From positions 124,001 through 188,000 of the forward strand of contig NW_027327424.1 of the NCBI RefSeq assembly GCF_047675955.1: a DNA stretch of 64,000 nt, given 5' to 3'. Each line of letters begins with the position of its first letter. The stretch's first letter is position 1. The position numbers were made by a program, and so were the translations under genes. Origin of the DNA: Chlorocebus sabaeus (taxonomy: Eukaryota > Chordata > Mammalia > Primates > Cercopithecidae). Below the pieces are notes generated by a model that saw only the letters and a program-made list of their open reading frames with translations, ran no database searches and was not told where the DNA came from. Below, one piece after another: positions 49,688-60,300 of the stretch.

Positions 49688-52610
49688 AAGCTTTCTGAGA
49701 AACTGCTCTGTGTTCTGTGAATTCATCTCCAAGAGTTACATTTTTCCCTTCAAGAAGCCTTTCGCTGAGGCTGTTCTTGTGGAATTGGCAAAGGGATATT
49801 TGGAACCCCTAGAGGACTATTGTGAAAAAGGAAATATCTTCCGTTCAAAACTGGAAAGAAGCTTTCTGAGAAACTGTTCTGTGTTCTGTTAATTCATCTC
49901 ACAGAGTTACATCTTTCCCTTCAAGAAGCCTTTCGCTACGGCTGTTCTTGTGGAATTGGCAAAGGGATATTTGGAAGCCCATAGAGGGCTATGGTGAAAA
50001 AGGAAATATCTTCCGTTCAAAACTGGAAAGAAGCTTTCTGAGAAACTGCTCTGTGTTCTGTGAATTCATCTCACAGAGTTACATCTTTCCCTTCAAGAAG
50101 CCTTTCGCTAAGGCTGTTCTTGTGGAATTGGCAAAGGGATATTTGGAAGCCCATAGAGGGCTATGGTGAAAAAGGAAATATCTTCCGTTCAAAACTGGAA
50201 AGAAGCTTTCTGAGAAACTGCTCTGTGTTCTGTGAATTCATCTCACAGAGTTACATCTTTCCCTTCAAGAAGCCTTTCGTTAAGGCTGTTCTTGTGGAAT
50301 TGGCAAAGGGATATTTGGAAGCCCATAGAGGACTATGGTGAAAAAGGAAATATCTTCCGTTCAAAACTGGGAAGAAGCTTTCTGAGAAACTGTTCTGTGT
50401 TCTGTTAATTCATCTCACAGAGTTACATCTTTCCCTTCAAGAAGCCTTTCGCTAAGGCTGTTCTTGTGGAATTGGCAAAGGGATATTTGGAAGCCCATAG
50501 AGGCCTATGGTGAAAAAGGAAATATCTTCCTTTCAAAACTGGAAAGAAGCTTTCTGAGAAACTGCTCTGTGTTCCGTTAATTCATCTCACAGAGTTACAT
50601 CTTTCCATTCAAGAAGCCTTTCGCTAAGGCTGTTCTTGTGGAATTGGCAAAGGGATATTTGGAAGCCCATAGAGGGCTATGGTGAAAAAGGAAATATCTT
50701 CCGTTCAAAACTGGAAAGAAGCTTTCTGAGAAACTGCTCTGTGTTCTGTGAATTCATCTCACAGAGTTACATCTTTCCCTTCAAGAAGCCTTTCGCTAAG
50801 GCTGTTCTTGTGGAATTGGCAATGGGATATTTGGAAGCCCATAGAGGCCTATGGTGGAAAAGGAAATATCTTCCGTTCAAAAATGGAAAGAAGCTTTCTG
50901 AGAAACTGCTCTGTGTTCTGTTAATTCATCTCACAGAGTTACATCTTTCCCTTCAAGAAGCCTTTCGCTAAGGCTGTTCTTGTGGAATTGGCATAGGGAT
51001 ATTTGGAAACCCATAGAGGGCTATGGTGAGAAAGGAAATATCTTCCGTTCAAAACTGGAGAGAAGCTTTCTGAGAAACTGCTCTGTGTTCTGTTAATTCA
51101 TCTCACAGAGTTACATCTTTCCCTTCAAGAAGCGTTTCGCTAAGGCTGTTCTTGTGGAATTGGCAAAGGGATATTTGGAAGCCCATAGAGGGCTATGGTG
51201 AAAAAGGAAATATCTTCCGTTCAAAACTGGAAAGAAGCTTTCTGAGAAACTGCTCTGTGTTCTGTGAATTCATCTCACAGAGTTACATCTTTCCCTTCAA
51301 GAAGCCTTTCGCTAAGGCTGTTCTTGTGGAATTGGCAAAGGGATATTTGGAAGCCCATAGAGGGCTATGGTGAAAAAGGAAATATCTTCCGTTCAAAACT
51401 GGAAAGAAGCTTTCTGAGAAACTGCTCTGTGTTCTGTTAATTCATCTCACAGAGTTACATCTATCACTTCAAGAAGCCTTTCGCTAAGGCTGTTCTTGTG
51501 GAATTGGCAAAGGGATATTTGGAAGCCCATAGAGGGCTATGGTGAAAAAGGAAATATCTTCCGTTCAAAACTGGAAAGAAGCTTTCTGAGAAACTGCTCT
51601 GTGTTCTGTGAATTCATCTCCAAGAGTTACATTTTTCCCTTCAAGAAGCCTTTCGCTAAGGCTGTTCTTGTGGAATTGGCAAAGGGATATTTGGAAGCCC
51701 ATAGAGGACTATTGTGAAAAAGGAAATATCTTCCGTTCAAAACTGGAAAGAAGCTTTCTGAGAAACTGTTCTGTGTTCTGTTAATTCATCTCACAGAGTT
51801 ACATCTTTCCCTTCAAGAAGCCTTTCGCTACGGCTGTTCTTGTGGAATTGGCAAAGGGATATTTGGAAGCCCATAGAGGGCTATGGTGAAAAAGGAAATA
51901 TCTTCCGTTCAAAACTGGAAAGAAGCTTTCTGAGAAACTGCTCTGTGTTCTGTGAATTCATCTCACAGAGTTACATCTTTCCCTTCAAGAAGCCTTTCGC
52001 TAAGGCTGTTCTTGTGGAATTGGCAAAGGGATATTTGGAAGCCCATAGAGGGCTATGGTGAAAAAGGAAATATCTTCCGTTCAAAACTGGAAAGAAGCTT
52101 TCTGAGAAACTGCTCTGTGTTCTGTGAATTCATCTCACAGAGTTACATCTTTCCCTTCAAGAAGCCTTTCGTTAAGGCTGTTCTTGTGGAATTGGCAAAG
52201 GGATATTTGGAAGCCCATAGAGGACTATGGTGAAAAAGGAAATATCTTCCGTTCAAAACTGGGAAGAAGCTTTCTGAGAAACTGTTCTGTGTTCTGTTAA
52301 TTCATCTCACAGAGTTACATCTTTCCCTTCAAGAAGCCTTTCGCTAAGGCTGTTCTTGTGGAATTGGCAAAGGGATATTTGGAAGCCCATAGAGGCCTAT
52401 GGTGAAAAAGGAAATATCTTCCTTTCAAAACTGGAAAGAAGCTTTCTGAGAAACTGCTCTGTGTTCTGTGAATTCATCTCACAGAATTACATCTTTCCCT
52501 TCAAGAAGCCTTTCGCTAAGGCTGTTCTTGTGGAATTGGCAAAGCGATATTTGGAAGCCCATAGAAGGCTACGGTGAAAAAGGAAATACCTTCCGTTCAA
52601 AACTGGAAAG
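49688..52610 (+). repeat. Truncated module K, copy 5 (17 monomers)
   Basis: Starts at K monomer 14 and runs to K30 (aaataccttcc at 52584), offset 7911 from copy 3. The first monomer (49688-49858) has tctccaagag and cgctgagg like the start of copy 4, and then the aacccctag deletion allele at 49803, so the module is 2923 bp, one short of 17 x 172. K1-13 are absent. Confidence 0.82.
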
Positions 52611-54330
52611 AAGCTTTCTGAGAAACTGCTCTGTGTTCTGTGAATTCATCTCACAGAGTTACATCTTTCCCTTCAAGAAGCCTTTCGCTAAGGCTGTTCT
52701 TGTGGAATTGGCAAAGGGATATTTGGAAGCCCATAGAGGGCTATGGTGAAAAAGGAAATATCTTCCGTTCAAAACTGGAAAGAAGCTTTCTGAGAAACTG
52801 CTCTGTGTTCTGTGAATTCATCTCACAGAGTTACATCTTTCCCTTCAAGAAGCCTTTCGCTAAGGCTGTTCTTGTGGAATTGGCAAAGGGATATTTGGAA
52901 GCCCATAGAGGTCTATGGTGAAAAAGGAAATATCTTCCGTTCAAAACTGGAAAGAAGTTTTCTGAGAAACTGCTCTGTGTGCTGTGAATTCATCTCACAG
53001 AGTTACATCTTTCCCTTCAAGAAGCCTTTCGCTAAGGCTGTTCTTGTGGAATTGGCAAAGGGATATTTGGAAGCCCATAGAGGGCTATGGTGAAAAAGGA
53101 AATATCTTCCGTTCAAAACTGGAAAGAAGCTTTCTGAGAAACTGCTCTGTGTTCTGTGAATTCATCTCACAGAGTTACATCTTTCCCTTCAAGAAGCCTT
53201 TCGCTAAGGCTGTTCTTGTGGAATTGGCAAAGGGATAATTGGAAGCCCATAGACGGCTATGTTGAAAAAGGAAATATCTTCCGTTCAAAACTGGAAAGAA
53301 GCTTTCTGAGAAACTGCTCTGTGTTCTGTGAATTCATCTCACAGAGTTACATCTTTCCCTTCAAGAAGCCTTTCGCTAAGGCTGTTCTTGTGGAATTGGC
53401 AAAGGGATATTTGGAAGCCCATAGAGGGCTATGGTGAAAAAGGAAATATCTTCCGTTCAAAACTGGAAAGAAGCTTTCTGAGAAACTGCTCTGTGTTCTG
53501 TTAATTCATCTCACAGAGTTACATCTTTCCCTTCAAGAAGCCTTTCGCTAAGGCTGTTCTTGTGGAATTGGCAAAGGGATATTTGGAAGCCCATAGAGGG
53601 CTATGGTGAAAAAGGAAATATCTTCCGTTCAAAACTGGAAAGAAGCTTTCTGAGAAACTGCTCTGTGTTCTGTGAATTCATCTCACAGAGTTACATCTTT
53701 CCCTTCAAGAAGCCTTTCGCTAAGGCTGTTCTTGTGGAATTGGCAAAGGGATATTTGGAAGCCCATAGAGGGCTATGGTGAAAAAGGAAATATCTTCCGT
53801 TCAAAACTGGAAAGAAGCTTTCTGAGAAACTGCTCTGTGTTCTGTGAATACATCTCACAGAGTTACAACTTTCCCTTCAAGAAGCCTTTCGCTAAGGCTG
53901 TTCTTGTGGAATTGGCAAAGGGATTTTTGGAAGCCCATAGAGGCCTATGGTGGAAAAGGAAATATCTTCCTTTCAAAATTGGAAAGAAGCTTTCTGAGAA
54001 ACTGCTCTGTGTTCTGTGAATTCATCTCACAGAGTTACATCTTTCCCTTCAAGAAGCCTTTCGCTAAGGCTGTTCTTGTGGAATTGGCAAAGGGATATTT
54101 GGAAGCCCATAGAGGGCTATGGTGAGAAAGGAAATATCTTCCGTTCAAAACTGGAAAGAAGCTTTCTGAGAAACTGCTCTGTGTTCTGTTAATTCATCTC
54201 ACAGAGTTACATCTTTCCCTTCAAGAAGCCTTTCGCTAAGGCTGTTCTTGTGGAATTGGCAAAGGGATATTTGGAAGCCCATAGAGGCCTAAGGTGAAAA
54301 AGGAAATATCTTCCTTTCAAAACTGGAAAG
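52611..54330 (+). repeat. Linker E, copy 4 (10 monomers)
   Basis: Matches E copy 2 at offset 7911 through monomer 9 (HindIII loss at 52954; tgaatacatctc near 53847). Then one monomer with cctaagg and cttcctttc leads to a K1-like unit, so the linker is one monomer shorter than other E copies. Private changes include gtgtgctgtg near 52978 and gggataattgg near 53232. Confidence 0.8.
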
Positions 54331-57300
54331 AAGCTTTCTGAGAAACTGCTCTGTGTTCTGTGAATTCATCTCACAGAGTTACATCTTTCCCTTCAAGAAG
54401 CCTTTCGCTAAGGCTGCTCTTGTGGAATTGGCAAAGGGATATTTGGAAGCCCATAGAGGGCTATGGTGAAAAAGGAAATATCTTCCGTTCAAAACTGGAA
54501 AGAAGCTTTCTGAGAAACTGCTCTGTGTTCTGTGAATTCATCTCACAGAGTTACATCTTTCCCTTCAAGAAGCCTTTCGCTAAGGCTGTTCTTGTGGAAT
54601 TGGCAAAGGGATATTTGGAAGCCCATAGAGGGCTATGGTGAAAAAGGAAATATCTTCCGTTCAAAACTGGAAAGAAGCTTTCTGAGAAACTGCTCTGTGT
54701 TCTGTGAATTCATCTCACAGAGTTACATCTTTCCCTTCAAGAAGCCTTTCGCTAAGGCTGTTCTTGTGGAATTGGCAAAGGGATATTTGGAAGCCCATAG
54801 AGGGCTATGGTGAAAAAGGAAATATCTTCCGTTCAAAACTGGAAAGAAGCTTTCTGAGAAACTGCTCTGTGTTCTGTGAATTCATCTCCAAGAGTTACAT
54901 TTTTCCCTTCAAGAAGCCTTTCGCTAAGGCTGTTCTTGTGGAATTGGCAAAGGGATATTTGGAAGCCCATAGAGGGCTATGGTGAAAAAGGAAATATCTT
55001 CCGTTCAAAACTGGAAAGAAGCTTTCTGAGAAACTGTTCTATGTTCTGTTAATTCATCTCACAGAGTTACATCTTTCCCTTCAAGAAGCCTTTCGCTACG
55101 GCTGTTCTTGTGGAATTGGCAAAGGGATATTTGGAAGCCCATAGAGGGCTATGGTGAAAAAGGAAACATCTTCCGTTCAAAACTGGAAAGAAGCTTTCTG
55201 AGAAACTGCTCTGTGTTCTGTGAATTCATCTCACAGAGTTACATCTTTCCCTTCAAAAAGCCCTTCGCTAAGGCTGTTCTTGTGGAATTGGCAAAGGGAT
55301 ATTTGGAAGCCCATAGAGGGCTATGGTGAAAAAGGAAATATCTTCCGTTCAAAACTGGAAAGAAGCTTTCTGAGAAACTGCTCTGTGTTCTGTTAATTCA
55401 TCTCACAGAGTTACATCTTTCCCTTCAAGAAGCCTTTCGCTAAGGCTGTTCTTGTGGAATTGGCAAAGGGATATTTGGAAGCCCATAGAGGGCTATGGTG
55501 AAAAAGGAAATATCTTCCGTTCAAAACTGGAAAGAAGCTTTCTGAGAAACTGCTCTGTGTTCTGTGAATTCATCTCACAGAGTTACATCTTTCCCTTCAA
55601 GAAGCCTTTCGCTAAGGCTGTTCTTGTGGAATTGGCAAAGGGATATTTGGAAGCCCATAGAGGACTATGGTGAAAAAGGAAATATCTTCCGTTCAAAACT
55701 GGAAAGAAGCTTTCTGAGAAACTGCTCTGTGTTCTGTGAATTCATCTCACAGAGTTACATCTTTCCCTTCAAGAAGCCTTTCGCTAAGGCTGTTCTTGTG
55801 GAATTGGCAAAGGGATATTTGGAAGCCCATAGAGGCCTACGGTGAAAAAGGAAATATCTTCCGTTCAAAACTGGAAAGAAGCTTTCTGAGAAACTGCTCT
55901 GTGTTCTGTGAATTCATCTCACAGAGTTACATCTTTCCCTTCAAGAAGCCTTTCGCTAAGGCTGTTCTTGTGGAATTGGCAAAGGGATATTTGGAAGCCC
56001 ATAGAGGGCTATGTTGAAAAAGGAAATATCTTCCGTTCAAAACTGGAAAGAAGCTTTCTGAGAAACTGCTCTGTGTTCTGTTAATTCATCTCACAGAGTT
56101 ACATCTTTCCCTTCAAGAAGCCTTTCGCTAAGGCTGTTCTTGTGGAATTGGCAAAGGGATATTTGGAAGCCCATAGAGGGCTATGGTGAGAAAGGAAATA
56201 TCTTCCGTTCAAAACTGGAGAGAAGCTTTCTGAGAAACTGCTCTGTGTTCTGTTAATTCATCTCACAGAGTTACATCTTTCCCTTCAAGAAGCCTTTCGC
56301 TAAGGCTGTTCTTGTGGAATTGGCAAAGGGATATTTGGAAGCCCATAGAGGGCTATGGTGAAAAAGGAAATATCTTCCGTTCAAAACTGGAAAGAAGCTT
56401 TCTGAGAAACTGCTCTGTGTTCTGTGAATTCATCTCACAGAGTTACATCTTTCCCTTCAAGAAGCCTTTCGCTAAGGCTGTTCTTGTGGAATTGGCAAAG
56501 GGATATTTGGAAGCCCATAGAGGGCTATGGTGAAAAAGGAAATATCTTCCGTTCAAAACTGGAAAGAAGCTTTCTGAGAAACTGCTCTGTGTTCTGTTAA
56601 TTCATCTCACAGAGTTACATCTATCCCTTCAAGAAGCCTTTCGCTAAGGCTGTTCTTGTGGAATTGGCAAAGGGATATTTGGAAGCCCATAGAGGGCTAT
56701 GGTGAAAAAGGAAATATCTTCCGTTCAAAACTGGAAAGAAGCTTTCTGAGAAACTGCTCTGTGTTCTGTGAATACATCTCACAGAGTTACAACTTTCCCT
56801 TCAAGAAGCCTTTCGCTAAGGCTGTTCTTGTGGAATTGGCAAAGGGATATTTGGAAGCCCATAGAGGCCTATGGTGGGAAAGGAAATATCTTCCTTTCAA
56901 AACTGGAAAGAAGCTTTCTGAGAAACTGCTCTGTGTTCTGTGAATTCATCTCACAGAGTTACATCTTTCCCTTCAAGAAGCCTTTCGCTAAGGCTGTTCT
57001 TGTGGAATTTCCAAAGGGATATTTGGAAGCCCATAGAGGGCTATGGTGAAAAAGGAAATATCTTCCGTTCAAAACTGGAAAGAAGCTTTCTGAGAAACTG
57101 CTCTGTGTTCTGTTAATTCATCTCACAGAGTTACATCTATCCCTTCTGGAAGCCTTTCGCTAAGGCTGTTCTTGTGGAATTGGCAAAGGGATATTTGGAA
57201 GCCCATAGAGTTCTATGGTGAAAAAGGAAATATCTTCCGTTCAAAACTGGAAAGAAGCTTTCTGAGAAACTGCTCTGTGTTCTGTGAATACATCTCACAG

Positions 57301-60300
57301 AGTTACAACTTTCCCTTCAAGAAGCCTTTCGCTAAGGCTGTTCTTGTGGAATTGGCAAAGGGATATTTGGAAGCCCATAGAGGCCTATGGTGGGAAAGGA
57401 AATATCTTCCTTTCAAAACTGGAAAGAAGCTTTCTGAGAAACTGCTCTGTGTTCTGTGAATTCATCTCACAGAGTTACATCTTTCCCTTCAAGAAGCCTT
57501 TCGCTAAGGCTGTTCTTGTGGAATTGGCACAGGGATATTTGGAAGCCCATAGAGGGCTATGGTGAGAAAGGAAATATCTTCCGTTCAAAACTGGAAAGAA
57601 GCTTTCTGAGAAACTGCTCTGTGTTCTGTTAATTCATCTCACAGAGTTACATCTTTCCCTTCAAGAAGCCTTTCGCTAAGGCTGTTCTTGTGGAATTGGC
57701 AAAGGGATATTTGGAAGCCCATAGAGGGCTATGGTGAAAAAGGAAATATCTTCCGTTCAAAACTGGAAAGAAGCTTTCTGAGAAACTGCTCTGTGTTCTG
57801 TGAATTCATCTCACAGAGTTATATCTTTCCCTTCAAGAAGCCTTTCGTTAAGGCTGTTCTTGTGGAATTGGCAAAGGGATATTTGGAAGCCCATAGAGGG
57901 CTATGTTGAAAAAGGAAATATCTTCCGTTCAAAACTGGAAAGAAGCTTTCTGAGAAACTGCTCTGTGTTCTGTGAATTCATCTCACAGAGTTACATCTTT
58001 CCCTTCAAGAAGCCTTTCGTTAAGGCTGTTCTTGTGGAATTGGGAAAGGGATATTTGGAAGCCCATAGAGGGCTATGGTGAAAAAGGAAATATCTTCCTT
58101 TCAAAACTGGAAAGAAGCTTTCTGAGAAACTGCTCTCTGTTTTGTGAATTCATCTCACAGAATTACATCTTTCCCTTTAAGAAGCCTTTCGCTAAGGCTC
58201 TTCTTGTGGAATTGGCAAAGGGATATTTGGAAGCCCATAGAGGGCTATGGTGAAAAAGGAAATATCTTCCGTTCAAAACTGGAAAGAAGCTTTCTGAGAG
58301 ACTGCTCTGTGTTCTGTGAATTCATCTCACAGAGTTACATCTTTCCCTTCAAGAAGCCTTTCGCTAAGGCTGTTCTTGTGGAATTGGCAAAGGGATATTT
58401 GGAAGCCCATAGAGGCCTATGGTGAAAAAGGAAATATCTTCCTTTCAAAACTGGAAAGAAGCTTTCTGAGAAACTGCTCTGTGTTCTGTGAATTCATCTC
58501 ACAGAGTTACATCTTTCCCTTCAAGAAGCCTTTCGCTAAGGCTGCTCTTGTGGAATTGGCAAAGGGATATTTGGAAGCCCATAGAGGGCTATGGTGAAAA
58601 AGGAAATATCTTCCGTTCAAAACTGGAAAGAAGCTTTCTGAGAAACTGCTCTGTGTTCTGTGAATTCATCTCACAGAGTTACATCTTTCCCTTCAAGAAG
58701 CCTATCGCTAAGGCTGTTCTTGTGGAATTGGCAAAGGGATATTTGGAAGCCCATAGAGGCCTATGGTGAAAAAGGAAATATCTTCCGTTCAAAACTGGAA
58801 AGAAGCTTTCTGAGAAACTGCTCTGTGTTCTGTGAATTCATCTCACAGAGTTACATCTTTCCCTTCAAGAAGCCTTTCGCTAAGGCTGTTCTTGTGGAAT
58901 TGGCAAAGGGATATTTGGAAGCCCATAGAGGGCTATGGTGAAAAAGGAAATATCTTCCGTTCAAAACTGGAAAGAAGCTTTCTGAGAAACTGCTCTGTGT
59001 TCTGTGAATTCATCTCACAGAGTTACATTTTTCCCTTCAAGAAGCCTTTCGCTAAGGCTGTTCTTGTGGAATTGGCAAAGGGATATTTGGAAGCCCATAG
59101 AGGACTATTGTGAAAAAGGAAATATCTTCCGTTCAAAACTGGAAAGAAGCTTTCTGAGAAACTGTTCTGTGTTCTGTTAATTCATCTCACAGAGTTACAT
59201 CTTTCCCTTAAAGAAGACTTTCGCTACGGCTGTTCTTGTGGAATTGGCAAAGGGATATTTGGAAGCCCATAGAGGGCTATGGTGAAAAAGGAAATATCTT
59301 CCGTTCAAAACTGGAAAGAAGCTTTCTGAGAAACTGCTCTGTGTTCTGTGAATTCATCTCACAGAGTTACATCTTTCCCTTCAAAAAGCCTTTCGCTAAG
59401 GCTGTTCTTGTGGAATTGACAAAGGGATATTTGGAAGCCCATAGAGGGCTATGGTGAAAAAGGAAATATCTTCCGTTCAAAACTGGAAAGAAGCTTTCTG
59501 AGAAACTGCTCTGTGTTCTGTGAATTCATCTCACAGAGTTACATCTTTCCCTTCAAGAAGCCTTTCGTTAAGGCTGTTCTTGTGGAATTGGCAAAGGGAT
59601 ATTTGGAAGCCCATAGAGGCCTATGTTGAAAAAGGAAATATCTTCCTTTCAAAACTGGAAAGAAGCTTTCTGAGAAACTGCTCTGTGTTCTGTGAATTCA
59701 TCTCACAGAATTACATCTTTCCCTTCAAGAAGCCTTTCGCTAAGGCTGTTCTTGTGGAATTGGCAAAGCGATATTTGGAAGCCCATAGAGGGCTACGGTG
59801 AAAAAGGAAATATCTTCCGTTCAAAACTGGAAAGAAGCTTTCTGAGAAACTGCTCTGTGTTCTGTGAATTCATCTCACAGAGTTACATCTTTCCCTTCAA
59901 GAAGCCTTTCGCTAAGGCTGTTCTTGTGGAATTGGCAAAGGGATATTTGGAAGCCCATAGAGGGCTATGGTGAAAAAGGAAATATCTTCCGTTCAAAACT
60001 GGAAAGAAGCTTTCTGAGAAACTGCTCTGTGTTCTGTGAATTCATCACACAGAGTTACATCTTTCCCTTCAAGAAGCCTTTCGCTAAGGCTGTTCTTGTG
60101 GAATTGGCAAAGGGATATTTGGAAGCCCATAGAGGGCTATGGTGAAAAAGGAAATATCTTCCGTTCAAAACTGGAAAGAAGTTTTCTGAGAAACTGCTCT
60201 GTGTTCTGTGAATTCATCTCACAGAGTTACATCTTTCCCTTCAAGAAGCCTTTCGCTAAGGCTGTTCTTGTGGAATTGGCAAAGGGATATTTGGAAGCCC

